From positions 75,910,277 through 75,974,276 of the forward strand of contig NC_079137.1 of NCBI RefSeq assembly GCF_945859705.1: a DNA stretch of 64,000 nt. The letters run 5' to 3'. The stretch comes from Episyrphus balteatus. Lineage: Eukaryota; Arthropoda; Insecta; Diptera; Syrphidae. The position numbers were made by a program, and so were the translations under genes. Of the stretch, positions 48,673-60,741 are shown piece after piece (the first letter of the stretch is position 1; every line of letters starts with the position of its first letter). Below the pieces are notes generated by a model. The model made no database searches, was not told where the DNA came from, and saw only the letters and a list, made by a program, of their open reading frames with translations.

Positions 48673-49465
48673 TATTTTTTAACATAATCGTATTATGTAA
48701 TAAAACCAAAGGGTTAAATGAATATTTAACAATGTTTTTGTTTAAGTTTTTAATTTTTGCATAAATGCAGGTAGTCAAACAACTACAAACTCGTCCAAAC
48801 TGATATTTAAAAGTTTGAATTAAATAAGTTGGTATCATATCACCAGTGCAAAAAAAAAAAATAATTTCTAATTAACCTCCTTTCAAAAAACTACAATATA
48901 TAATTTAACAAATTAGAAAACTCCAAATAACATGAACCAGAAATGCCAAATCAAGATCTCCATTACTTTGATTTATTTTACTTGATTTATGGTCATATCA
49001 ACATGAAACGTTAATAGTCGTTGACATTTAATCTATACTTCCTTTTGTGGACATAAAAGATGTGGGTGTGTTTTTTTTTGTTGCCATTTTTAGTATAAAC
49101 TTGTAGTTTAGTTTTAATATAATAGAAACATGAAGCTTAACAATTAATAAGCCAGCAACAGAAGATTAGGAGCTAGATTTACCAAAAAAAGTGGTGTTTG
49201 TTTGACTTAATTTGCATTTAAATATCTCACCTTAAACTACATATTTTGGCATAATAGTTATACTTCAAGGTAATCTATTTAATAATATTATACAAAACTT
49301 TGGTTCATTCGTTCAAGTTCTTAACTAAAATAAAGCAGGGTTTGAGTCGTGACATAAGTTTGTTTTAGGTTCAAATAAAATGCAGGGGTGAAGATTTCAA
49401 ACGTCATTTAGATGTAGGTACCTACTCATGGTGACTATTTATTATAAGAATTTCAGGGGAAACCG

Positions 49466-50064
49466 ACGAAGTTACGAATAACAGAGTTACGCGCGACAGA
49501 GTTACGGCCGTCAAAGTTACGCGAAACCGAAGTTACGAAAAACTAGAGTTACGAATTCTAAAGTTATGTTAAGCTATGACATGTGATTTTTGGGTTGGCA
49601 ACAATTGCGAGGAACGATATGGAATTATGGAAATACAAAAAAGAGATTAACATTTTTCTCATTGGTCAGAACTAAATGAGTAAAGCGAAAATAGGTGTTA
49701 TTTAATCTTGTAAAATTTTGATTGGATAGGTATAGATATACATATATATGGTTTTGTTTTTGTGAGAAGATCGCAAAAACGTTGAAATAGAAAAAAAAAA
49801 AACATAAGTATACTTATGTAAGTTTGGTTGACATAATTGAAATTAACTTCTTATTTGTCCAACTAATATTGCACCTACGTATCGATATTCTCTTATTTTC
49901 CATAATTCCATATCGTTCCTCGCAATTGTTGCCAACCCAAAAATCACATGTCATAGCTTAACATAACTTTAGAATTCGTAACTCTAGTTTTTCGTAACTT
50001 CGGTTTCGCGTAACTTTGACGGCCGTAACTCTGTCGCGCGTAACTCTGTTATTCGTAACTCCGT
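49466..50064. mobile_element. Foldback with phased AGTTACG arrays in both arms
   Basis: Arms 49466-49633 and 49897-50064 are 168 bp each and near-identical inverted copies; the 263-bp centre is AT-rich with no ORF. Each arm starts with seven motifs at 15-16 bp spacing. In the left arm AGTTACG begins at 49470, 49485, 49500, 49515, 49531 and 49547, with AGTTATG at 49562; the right arm mirrors this with CGTAACT. The inner arm part includes TGGGTTGGCAACAATTGCGA. No clear target duplication flanks it. Likely a non-autonomous DNA transposon whose phased motifs could be protein-binding sites; superfamily unknown. Confidence 0.75.
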
Positions 50065-51066
50065 TACCATTTCGAATTTACTTTAAGCAAACGTGTCAAA
50101 GTTGAAAGGTGCATTTCAGAATTTTAGAAGCTATTTTTATACGAACTTTGATATACAAAAACTATGCTCTAGTTTCAATCAACGGTATAAATCAATTGTC
50201 CAAAAACGAGCAAAAAATAAAACACCGCCAATCAAAAATAAAAATTAAAAAAAAAAAAAAACAAAGCCGGTCCAATTGATTAGCTGTAGCAAAGTTTTGT
50301 GGTTCATTATGTCACTGGAAACCAGTTTCAAATTATCACAAAGAGGATATATGTGGTGATCCAATTTGTGAAATTCTACTAGACCAACCTGAAAATAAAC
50401 TTTTTTACCCAAAACGATAAAAAATTTAGAAAAATTTGAATACGTCTTCAATTTTTTTTTTTTTGTCAGCAAATTAACACAACCGAAACCGTATCGTATA
50501 ACATTTTGTGGCAAAATGATGATGATGATGATTAAGCTTTGCCAGATATACACTAAACATAGAGAGGCTCCACATGGGCAATATAATTTTGTTTTTCTTC
50601 TTCTTTTTTTATTTTTAATTTTATTTATTATATAACCGGTGGTAGTGGTGCCGAATCCGTAAAAAGCTATAAATATTTATCCAAACAAGTTGCACCTTAG
50701 TGATAAATACCTGTTGTGTTTTGTGTCGCTGATATTTTGTGACTTGCGATGTAGACGTCTGCATTTCTTTAGAAAAAAAAATTAAAACTTAAATAATCCC
50801 CCAAAAACTAAAAAGAAGAAGAAGGAGGACGGCCAATAAACCACAGGCTAAATGTCAAATTTACGCAACAATGCATGCATATAGTGTTTTAACAATTTTT
50901 CTTCTTCTTTTTGAATATAAAAAAAAAAAAAAAAAACATTGAATAACTAATGATATTGATTAATAAACTAACAAAACAACAGAATAACATAAAATTAACA
51001 AAAAAAAAAATGCAAAAAAAGATAGATTATTAAGAAAAAAAAAAGTTTGCAATACAAATTTGCAAA
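50065..51066. other. Gene-free stretch
   Basis: AT-rich, with long A runs near 50245-50265, 50920-50940 and 51000-51010 and a GATGAT microsatellite near 50517-50533. No coding region supported. Confidence 0.5.
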
Positions 51067-51074
51067 ACCCTCTC
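51067..51074. repeat. Left 8-bp target site duplication ACCCTCTC
   Basis: Exact match to 53690-53697, directly flanking the hAT-type element. Confidence 0.9.
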
Positions 51075-52664
51075 CAGAGGCGGCGGAAGGGGTGTGCGGA
51101 GTGTGCCCCCGCACACGGCCCCGAGCTTAGAGGGGCCCCGCGGTCGCTAAATGAAAATGTCTCAGAAATAATAAAATCCGAAAAACCATGTCTCTTCTCT
51201 TTATTCAAAACAATCAAATAATTGAAATTGGCTTGTTTCCACACGATTTCCATAATTCCATCGAGATGAGTCGAAGCATACATTGGCCACTTTTTGCAAA
51301 AGTAGGAAATAAAAAATAAATCAAACAATTTAAGATTATTGTTTGTTTTTTTTTTTTCTCAAGTGAAGCAAATAATTAGTTTGCCAAGCAACTTGGATTA
51401 TCTAAAATTTTGCTTTTAAAATTCCCAATTAAATTTAAAAAATACAAAATCTCAGTGATAAAAACAGTTTTTTTTTTTCTTTTTTCTATTTTTCAATTTT
51501 GTATAGGTATTTAAAATTGTATGAAATAAGTTTTTGTAAAGGTTAAGAATGGGTAAACTTTATTTCCCTTAAATAAAATTCTTTGCTCGCTTACGCTCGC
51601 AATTTATATAAACTGATTTTTTACACTTTCTAGCAATTTAAACACTTTGTTACGTAGGACTTAAGAACATTTCTGTTTTCCGCCGCCAATTTAATGATTA
51701 AAAAGGACCATTTTATTCAGTGGAATTTTCGAATTCTCGCTGTTCGAAATTTCGTAGGTATTCGAACTCATTTTGCGGATTCATTGATGTTTCAAAATAC
51801 GGACGGATCTACAATGCACCAAATTTTAAAAACCTGTTTTAAACCAAAGATTTTGCTCAAACAAACATGCGAATAATTTATGTTTTTCTCAGTTATTTCG
51901 TAAAAAAAAATTTAATGATTGATAATTATCTAACAGAGGAAAAACATCAACAAAAACAATTTCAATTTCAATATCTTCCTGTATTTAGCAAGGGGAGCCC
52001 CTTGGTTTTTTCCGGTCTCTTCTTCTTCAACTAAAAAGCAAAATTGAATCACCAATTAAAAGAAGCAATAAGACCTCAATATTCCTAAAATTACATTTTG
52101 ATGTTAATCTTGTCTCTATACAAAAGAAAGAAAAAAAACGATTTTCTAATAGAAATCATATACATATACAAGTGATTTAAAAAAAAACAATAAAAATAGC
52201 TATATTATACTATACCAATTTTAGAAAATTACAATTTAATCAAAAAAGCAATCAAGTGTTAGTTTTTATTTTGATGAAGAAAGTTTGATTTTTATTTGAA
52301 TAGTCAAATTTTAGAAAATTTTGCATTTAATTTTTATGAAATTTGGAATGTAGATTAAAAATTTCTGCAAAATTTCATATCAATTTTACTTAAAATAGTT
52401 TTTTTCCGGAAAATGTTTATAGCGATTTCTAACGATTTAGATTTTTTCTAAAAACGCGCCCTAATAAAAAAAATCAATTTGCTGAAATTCATTCTAGATG
52501 TCGATTTTGTTTGATTTAAAGAACGAATTATTTTTTTTTGATATGTACGTTTCAGAACATTTAACGAAAAATCTTATTTATATAGAAAGTTTTAAAAATT
52601 AAAGCAATCTGAAACTTAAGAAAAAGTTCGTGAGATCGAGTCGTGCATTTTGTTTTTCATCTAC

Positions 52665-52796
52665 AGCCCTGTTCCATTGGAAGTGGTAGTCTTCTAATAG
52701 TAGATGTTTTGGTTAATCTAGGACTATCATCTACTGTCTTGGGAATCGCTAGTAAAATACTAGTAGTACTTTGCCACCTCCCAAAGGAACAGGGCT
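52665..52796. mobile_element. Family-I MITE nested in the hAT-type element
   Basis: AGCCCTGTTCCATTGG at the left is mirrored by CCAAAGGAACAGGGCT at the right. TAC flanks both sides (52662-52664 and 52797-52799), giving a 3-bp duplication. Interior GTAGTCTTCTAATAGTAGATG and CTAGTAAAATACTAGTAGTA palindromic words resemble the serp intron copy. Confidence 0.75.
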
Positions 52797-52824
52797 TACA
52801 TTGAAATGAAACGTTTTGTCTTAA

Positions 52825-53546
52825 GGGGTTATATCTAGTTGTAAGTGCAAAAAATCCTTCTTTTTTGTGGATTTTTGGGGAAGAGGCATTTAATTATATA
52901 AACATAAAGAATACATATCCACATAGCAAATTAAATGTATTAAAAGAATTCGCTATGTATTTAAAAAAATATTGGGTTCCGTTGTTTTTGTAGTAGATCT
53001 CCTAGACAACCTCCAAAAAAAAAGGTATCTGGTGGTAAGCAAGATATCTCTGATCCAAGTCACTTAAAATTAAAAAAAACCAAAAGATTCATTTTCAGGA
53101 TAGACGAATGCAGGTAATGAACGAAGAAATAGTCAAAATTTTGATTTTTGACAAAATGGCGGCTTCCCAAAGAAAAAAATCGTTTTTTTTTTACGAAAAT
53201 TTACTCTTTAAAGTGGCTTTAAAAATCGAATTATTGTCAAAAACCTTTTTCCTTCCTTCATTACATGACAAAAGTTTCTCAGAAAATTGTGTAAAAATTT
53301 AAAGCCGATTACTTCAGCCGTTTGGGAGAAAGTTTGCTCACCGCCAGACACTTTTTTTTGAGGTCGTCTAGGAGATCTTCTACAAAAGTAACGGAACCCA
53401 ATATTTTTTTAAATACACATTGAATTCTTTTAATACATTAAATTTTCTATATGGATATGTATTCTTTATGTTTATATAATTAAATGCCTCTTCACAAAAA
53501 ATCCACAAAAAAAAGTTTTTTTTTGCACTTACAACTAGATAACCCC
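52825..53546. mobile_element. 722-bp foldback MITE with TTAA target duplication
   Basis: TTAA flanks both ends (52821-52824 and 53547-53550). The ends GGGGTTATATCTAGTTGTAA and TTACAACTAGATAACCCC are inverted. Arms of about 215 bp match well through blocks such as GGCATTTAATTATATAAACA and TATTGGGTTCCGTT, with scattered differences. The centre (about 53041-53325) holds a 64-codon ORF (53108-53302) of unknown nature. A TTAA duplication is typical of piggyBac-type (also Kolobok) transposition, though GGGG is not the usual piggyBac CCC start. Confidence 0.8.
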
Positions 53547-53689
53547 TTAAGTTTGTTATTAGAATTTTGAACTTGAACTTGGACGGAAGATTTGATACTT
53601 TTTTCAAAATAATAGTCCAAATTCATTTTCTCAGGGGCCCCGAAAATTTACTCTAGCACACGCCTCATTTTGGTCTAGCGCCGCCTCTG

Positions 53690-53697
53690 ACCCTCTC
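53690..53697. repeat. Right 8-bp target site duplication ACCCTCTC
   Basis: Exact match to 51067-51074. Confidence 0.9.
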
Positions 53698-54325
53698 TCA
53701 CAATAATAATGTAATAAGCAATTTATTTTCTTATATGATATTTTTTGACAAAAAAAAAATGTGATTTCGAGTTTTAAAATTAGACAAGATAATAGTGAAT
53801 ATTTTATGTAAAAATCTTAACTATTTATGGGTTAAGTAAAAAAAAAATTTACATATAGGCTGTTTTTTAAGCGGATAAGAAAAGATTCATGTCATGCTTT
53901 AAAATAGAGGCCTATTTAATTCATTTATAGTCAAAGAGGAAGGATTTAAAGAAATAGAAAACTTGCTAACAGGTTAATTTGCAATGCAAAGCCTTTTGAA
54001 GTGACAAGTTCTTCAATACAATTTTGGCTAGATCAAGTATTAGATAGAGATAAAATTCTGCCAAATTATAATTTCTGTGAATGATGACATTGATTTTAAT
54101 TGAATTATGCTGATCTTGTGATCATGTAAGGTTGGGCTAAAATTTTGGCAAAAGTGTGACAAAACCAGATCTGGAAATTGATTAAACTGGAACTTTATGG
54201 AAATTTTAGGGACGTGTTGAGTTTGAAGTAATTTTCATATTTTTACATAAAATGATTTCACTTTCGTTGGGGTTGTTAGATGGAATGATTTTATTGTTGT
54301 TACCTTATTTGCATCAATCAACATT

Positions 54326-54469
54326 TAGGCCAAATTTATTCAATCTCCATTAAATTTAAAGCCGCTTTTCTAAAAGGGTAAATTTTAAAATTTGCATGCT
54401 ATTTGACAGTTTTTTAAATTTTTAATGGAGACTTTAAACTTAATAAAGAGTGAATAAATTGGGTCTTAG
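54326..54469. mobile_element. Diverged MITE, about 145 bp
   Basis: AGGCCAAATTTATTCAATCT with the continuing CCATTAAATTTAAAG at the left aligns with the reverse complement of the right end (CCCAATTTATTCACTCTTTA, then TTAAGTTTAAAG) with several mismatches. The interior is AT-rich. No target duplication was resolved. Confidence 0.5.
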
Positions 54470-55979
54470 TCACTTTTGATTAGTCTGACAAATCATCACT
54501 CTGCAAGTTTTGGTCACATCATAAGTCAATACGTAGCAAAAACTTAACAGATCGAGGCGTTTTTAAGGCTAATAAGAAAATAGGAAGCCAATGTCAAAAT
54601 CCTACGTCAAGTTTCCTTGCGAAACGTCAAATGCATAAATAACCTATCAATGAAAAAATTCAGTCAAGTCCGGTGGCGAGCCTTGTTCCCCACCGTTTCG
54701 TTCAGCTGAAACAACTGAACGATAAGTTCCTATCTGCCAATTACAGTCTATTCCATTATACCCTGTCGGACTGTAGCGTCCACCACCCTAAATTGTAGTT
54801 ATGCCTTTAATCCGCAATTCGTTGACTTTTGTTTAGATTTGTTTGGTTTTAATTTTTTTTTTTTTTGGAGTTCGTTACTAAACTGAATTACCGTAAATTT
54901 CTTTAAGAAAACTTTCGAAATCTTTGATAAAAGTTAGATTGCGATAACAACCATAAATCAATAAACAATTAAGTTGGAAACATATTATTTATCTTTCGAA
55001 TGAAAGTTCATTTTTTACAACATGAAATTCATTTTGACACATGTCATTGTTTAGTTTTTCTAAGAGATGACAGATTATTTATATAGATTAATTTAAAAAT
55101 TATATAATCTTTAATCGAACTTTAGGTCTTTCTTTCATTTATTAATAAGAATGATATAAGAAAACTGAATTGAATAGGATGTATGTCAAAAGTTATGAAA
55201 ACCACTATATCGATGACATAAGATTTAGTTTTGCAAGAATATCTACAACACCTTCCTTCAAAAAATAAAACTGGTATTACGCAGGTGACGCATTTTATAT
55301 CTGTTGTTCATCCTTTGCAAAGAGACGAGAGGCACTCCCATCAAAAAAAAGATGATTGAATCCAAATTGGGAGTTCTTTTTGGATGGTTTTGAAATGAAA
55401 GAGACAAAAAAAGTAATAATGACAACGCCAACGTCAATAAAATTTTTAAATCAGGGTTCCATTGAAGATTTTTTTTTATTTTATTATTTTTGTGTTTTGT
55501 TTGCCAAAATTATAATAAGATGGGTTATTATCGCGGAAGAGTCGTGATTGGGGATTTTATTTTTTTTTCTTGTTGTTTTATCTTGGGTAAACAAAATTGG
55601 GTGCAGTATACTCTTAGTAAACAAAAAGGTTAATTCAGAGTGTGGGATCTACTCCTCTACCTTAGTTTTTCTGTTTGTTTGTTTGTTTTATTTTGTTTTT
55701 AATGATTTGTTAATTTGTTGGGAAAATTTTTTAGGTAATGCAAAACAACTGATTTTGATTGATGACTGTGAATTTGACGTTTTTATAAAGGTTTCAGGTT
55801 ACCATAAACAAAATGTGCTAATTAATTTCGGTATTAACTTTGAGTACGGATTTTATTTATTAAAGATCCGTCACCTTTTAAGATCTAAAACAGAACAATA
55901 ATAAATAATCGGAGAGGATATTTGGGGGAAAACAAGTTATTTCACGAGGAATGTCACTTTGTGTCTAATTTCGTCCACT

Positions 55980-56034
55980 GACCTTGCAAATTTTGTATGT
56001 CATTTTCATCAAAGTAATGACTGTCACTTTTGAC
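55980..56034 (+). repeat. 55-bp dispersed repeat, copy 2
   Basis: Direct-orientation partner of 33230-33286, sharing TTTCATCAAAGTAATG and TGTCACTTTTGAC. Confidence 0.65.
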
Positions 56035-59000
56035 TTTCCTACTGATTTGTCCAGTTTTGTACCTTATTTACCCAACTCTTTGATTCAACCAACTGTCAAC
56101 TGTCAAAACATCGTCCTTCCATTAGGAAACATGGCCTACGTCTAAAATCTAAATTGAACGAAAGTTTGTAACTTCTCGCTATTATGAAAGCGATACCTTT
56201 TCTATTATTTTTGCACCTATTTTCAGTATTATCGTTGAGTCTTTAAAATTTCATTTCACTTTGCAAAAAAACGCAAAACTTAAGATTACAAAGATCGCCT
56301 CTTTAAAGTGAAAGTGTTATGTTCGGAATCAATGATGAGCCAACTTGTTTAAACTCTGTTTTAAAGGAAATACATAAACATGTTGTCAAAATTCACTTTC
56401 TGTGACATTTTCTTTAAAGATAGTTACTTCATGTTTCGCTTACTGGAATGTTAAATTCTTCACAGTACGAAAAGAACATTCTTTCAAATTGTGTGAACTC
56501 ATAAAATATGTGAAATATTAACATAAATGTAGTGATTTTTTGTTTGTTTTATCCTCTCTCAACCAAACACTTTAAACACAATTGTATACTGTCCATCAAC
56601 TTCAAAAAAACATCTTTAAAATACTTACGAATAGTATTTATATTTTCTGTATACATGTCTGTCTTTTTTAACAATTCCAATCACGTCCCTTTCGGCCACA
56701 AACAATAATGTGAACACGTCTTAAGATATCAAGTGAATTTATTTTTATTATTTTTTAACGGAGGCATTTTAATATGCACGGCACTTAACAGTCAACACTC
56801 GACGAAGCATAAAAGAGATGGCAGATTTTAAAGCCGCCACCAATACTACAGTGCGTTGTCACCGCTGCTGCCACCCGTTTTGTGCGTTATTTTAACGCCC
56901 AAGTTCAGTGAACTCTTTTGTAGTAGAATTTTCTTAACGGAGTGCGTATAGTTGACATTTCAATAGGTTGAATTTGCATTTATGTTATCTGTAGAAAGTA
57001 TTTTCTCAAATGGTTACATATTATGTTGGTTTTTAGAATTATTTTGTAATATTTTGTAGCTAAAGTTGTCAAAAATAAATTCTATTTGGCCTAAGGTGAC
57101 AGTTCGAAGTTTTATATGACATTTAAATAACTGTCATCCATTATGAGCGGTTTTTTATTTTTAAACTGAAATTGAGCTTACGTCACTTGCTTTAACTAAA
57201 GAAATAATGTCAAAAATTGAATATCTTAATAGTTTAGATGTCAATCTGACATAAGAAGACATCATTCAAATGTCAGACAGTTTCTATTTGCATAACACAG
57301 TTAGTCTGTCAGTTTAACTTACAGAAAATTTGCAAATGAATTTTTAGATATCTTCGAAGGTGTATGAAGTGTGCTTTCTTCAGGTTGACGTCTTAATTGA
57401 CACTTTGCATAATCGAGAAATTAATAATTGTTGGTTACATAAGAATTTCAAAGATGAAGATTGACAACGCACATCAGATATGACAGTTAATGACATAAAC
57501 TTTTAAACGTCAATTTTATAATAATGAAAGCATTCACCCAATTTTTTCGAATGTAAAGTTCATTGAAAAAAATGACTAGCGTAGATAAGTGGGAGTTTAA
57601 TTACTCGTTAAAACATCGTACCCTTCAAATGAGACTTTGGGTTAATTAATGAATTAAACTCTGCATAAATTTTGCAGACACAAAATAAAGGCCAACTCCC
57701 ACATTGCTGATGCATTTTTTGTTTATTAGATAATAGGTGTTACCATCATTTAACAAACAAAACACCACGCACACCTAAAAATCCGAAGGAGAGAAAATAG
57801 CTGAATCAGCAGCAAAGAAATTATCTTATTAACCATCATCGTGTAAACCTCATTCAAATGCAAATTTTAATTTATTTTAACTGAAGGTTTTACATAAGAT
57901 TTTCTTTTTAATATATTTTTTTTTTCTTCTTCGTGTTTCGTTAGGATTGTTTGTTGTTTTGTTTTCATTCAGAGTTTTTTTTTTGTATTTTTTGTAAATT
58001 GACCTTCTTGACCTCCGTAATTTGTAGGTACGCTAAAGAGCAACACCTTGCTGAGGTTTTATATTTTTTCAAGTTGCAGTCAACTATAATCTCAATCTGT
58101 GTCAAATCAAACAAAAGATAAAAGAAGAGTGTTTGTTGGGATGAGTATTTAGTTGTTGCCCGAGGTGGAGTTTACACGAAGAAAATTGAACGACCCAATG
58201 CGGTTGGAAAAAGTAAAAATGCTGACTCTGAATAAAATATTCACAAAATGATTTAATGCGCAAAGTGCCACCACCGACTGTGATGATGCAGTAATGAGAG
58301 TTTGGAAAGTGTTTTCACTTGTGTCTTTTACTTAGTAGAAAGGTTGGCAAAAAAAAAACGTTAAAAGTGACGTTTGATTGACAGATTGAAAAAAAATAAT
58401 TTTGACATTTAATTGTCAAATAAGTCATAATTAGGTTTTTAGAATTTTAGAAAGAATTGTCATTTTGAAATTTTCACATTTATCAATGCGTCATTGCGTC
58501 AGTGCGTATATCAAATTATCCGTGAATGTCACAACGCATTCAACAAATTCTATGATTTAAGACATTAAAACTTAATGTTGTCTAGAAATTTAGAGTCAGT
58601 TGTTCAAAAATTTAAAGAGTTGCGGTTCAGCAATTCTCTGAAATCGTTATGAAGGTAAGTGTGGTGCATGAAGTTGCGACGAGAGTTCGAATACGTCGCC
58701 GTCGGTCGTGGTCCAAAATGATACAGGATACGTGTCAGTTCCGTCACATTTCTAGAAATTTAAGGAATACTCCCAAGAATGGTGTAAATGGTGTTCATCA
58801 CTTCATATGTAGCTTAAAAAAAGGAATTCAAAGAATAAGTAGGCAGAATTTAAATTCGGTCCGGTGAAAACATGAAATTCTAGAGGTGGCCAAATTCTGA
58901 GATAAGCTCGATTCTTCTCAAAAGAAAAAGATTTAAAAAATTTTCTCAGCTTTATCAAGAAAACTTATCCAAGATTTAACTCAATTTCTGAGTTTTCTTT

Positions 59001-59789
59001 AAAAGAACATGAACTTTAATTCAAAAACAGCACATAAAAGTTTTTAATTTAAATTCAATGTGCATAATTGCTCTTTTTAAAAATCCAAATAAGGTGATAC
59101 AAATATTTATTGTTGAACTTTTTCGCCGTCGACATGCACGATCTTTAAACTATTTCTGAGGTAGGTATTCTGCACATGCACAAAAGTCAGTACTAATAAA
59201 TTTCTGTTGAGACATCTGTCATGTTTTAACTCCTCAAAATGACCTTCAAAACTATAAACAGAATATACAAAAAAAAAAGAGCAAAAAACTAGAAGAACAT
59301 TAAAAAACATCAACAACAAAGAACAGAAACGAAACTTAGGCCCAAATTTGAATTCTTACCACGTTTTCAGTCGCAACAATATCATGATCACACAAAAGCA
59401 AGTCATACCAACTCTTTAAGTACCAAACAACATCGCACATCCACATCATAGGTACTCTCTACATTTATTTAATGTTTAATCTCATCACAAAAATCTTAGT
59501 TAGCAATTGCCACAAAAGTTGCACCTTAATGTTTACTAACCCCTTATAACTTTGTATCATCACAAAAGCTAACAAAACAAAAAACCAAACAACAACGGTC
59601 ACAGTCACAGAGAGTCAAAAAGAAAAAGAAAGAATCATCGCCAATCCCATACCACACCGCAACCATCTTCACATTAAGTCCATCCAATTATGCAAGATTC
59701 TTATCCCAGATCGGGTATTATGGTATTTCACGAGGTTAAATGTTGGATGAGTTTGTCGTCTTTGCCATTTGACTGTCTCTCTGTGATTA

Positions 59790-60741
59790 CACTGGTCAAC
59801 AAGGTTTTTGCCACAAGAACCAAAATATACTTTTCTAGTAGTTTTTGGGATGCTAAATCCGAATCTGAAGTCAGAAAAATTTGATTGGCCTTCGTTTTTG
59901 AAATATTACCGTTAGAAAATGTCAAAAAACGTAATTTTGGCTGTTTTCGAGGTTATGTTTTTATGTGTTGTAATTCATTATGAATAAATTTGTAACGGTG
60001 CCTATGAGAGCTATTTTTATTTTTTCAAAAAATGTTTAAATCTTTCCGATATCTCTTTTATTACCCGAGATATTTAAAATTTAAGTAGCGGTCTTTGAAT
60101 CAGAAACAACACTGGCCAACCATCTTTAACTTTTTTTGCCACATGAATCAAAATATACTTTTCTGAAGGTTTTTGGGTTGCTGAACTCGAATCCGCAATC
60201 AGAAAAATTCTATAAGCCTTCGTTCTTTAAATATTACCGTTATAAAATGAAAAAAAAGTTTTTTTTATAACGGTTATATTTCAAGAACGGAGGCTAATAG
60301 AATTTTTCCGATTGCGGATTTGAGTTTAGCAACTCAAAAACCTTCAGAAAAGTATATTTTGGTTCTTGTGGCAAAAATTTTGTGACCAGTGACTTAAACT
60401 TTAGATTAAGTTTAGTTTCTCTTTGGCTAATTAAATGAAACTTAAGATATCTCGAGCAATAAAAGAGATATCGGGAAAATTTAAACAGTTTTTGAAAGAA
60501 GAATATCTGTTCTTATAATAACCGTTACAAGTTTGCATAAAAATGAACTACCCCACATAAAAACAGAACCTCGAAAACAGCCAAAATGACGTTTTTTAGC
60601 ATTTTATAACGGCAATATTTCAAAAACGGAGGCCAATCAAATTTTTCTGACTTCAGATTCGGATTCAGCACCCCAAAAACTACTAGAAAAGTATATGTTG
60701 GTTCTTGTGGCAAAAAAAAAGTTAAATTTTGTTGACCAGTG
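59790..60741. mobile_element. CACTA-like nested foldback, 952 bp
   Basis: Ends CACTGGTCAAC / GTTGACCAGTG, flanked by TTA on both sides (59787-59789 and 60742-60744). Outer arms of about 300 bp (59790-60085 and 60440-60741) match through blocks such as TTGCCACAAGAACC, ACTTTTCTAGTAGTTTTTGG and CCGATATCTCTTTTATT. A 3-bp duplication and a CACTG start fit EnSpm/CACTA-type elements; PIF/Harbinger (TTA target) is an alternative. No transposase. A second palindrome of the same family (60110-60391) lies in the centre. Confidence 0.75.
60110..60391. mobile_element. Inner palindrome of the same family, nested in 59790-60741
   Basis: Starts CACTGGCCAACC and ends GTGACCAGTG. Arms of about 135 bp share AAAATATACTTTTCTGAAGG-like, TTTTTGGGTTGCTGAACTCG-like and ATATTACCGTTATAAAA-like blocks with the outer arms. 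It folds at about 60250. No target duplication was seen, so it may be a rearranged part of the outer element rather than a separate insertion. Confidence 0.6.

Larger units (their letters stand above)
46100..49465. other. serp 3' region and gene-free stretch
   Basis: 46100-46940 is likely 3' UTR or immediate downstream sequence: very T-rich, with a CT microsatellite at about 46290-46305. After that I see only AT-rich sequence with a related set of CGTAT-motif repeats at 47597, 48097 and 48644. ORFs here are homopolymer-rich and not credible. Confidence 0.55.
51075..53689. mobile_element. hAT-type transposon, 2.6 kb, CAGAGGCGGCG ends
   Basis: The 11-bp terminal inverted repeats CAGAGGCGGCG / CGCCGCCTCTG are flanked by exact ACCCTCTC duplications. 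The ends are much more GC-rich than their surroundings and share an inner GGGGCCCC. The CAGNGGC start and 8-bp duplication are typical of hAT. I found no intact transposase: the longest ORF here (50960-51328 minus, 122 codons, running past the left end) shows no hAT motif I recognise. Two younger elements sit inside: a family-I MITE (52665-52796) and a TTAA-flanked MITE (52825-53546). Probably a dead or non-autonomous copy. Confidence 0.85.
53698..59789. other. Gene-free stretch
   Basis: No supported gene. It contains a degenerate MITE (54326-54469), TGACACATGTCA (55035-55046), one dispersed repeat copy (55980-56034), many TGACA/TGTCA words (55980-57500) and a small GC-richer patch at 58640-58740 with an Arg-rich ORF of 72 codons that I cannot assign. 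The 117-codon ORF at 55548-55901 is Phe/Leu/Val-rich and probably fortuitous. Confidence 0.5.

Noticed and set aside
49470..49568. CRISPR array
   Set aside because: Motif of 7 bp at 15-16 bp spacing in a eukaryotic inverted-repeat element; repeat and spacer sizes do not fit.
50960..51328. 122-codon ORF as the hAT transposase
   Set aside because: It crosses the element's left end and shows no zinc finger, DDE or dimerisation motif I recognise.
55548..55901. 117-codon plus ORF
   Set aside because: Hydrophobic, driven by T-rich codons; no start context, homology or splice evidence.
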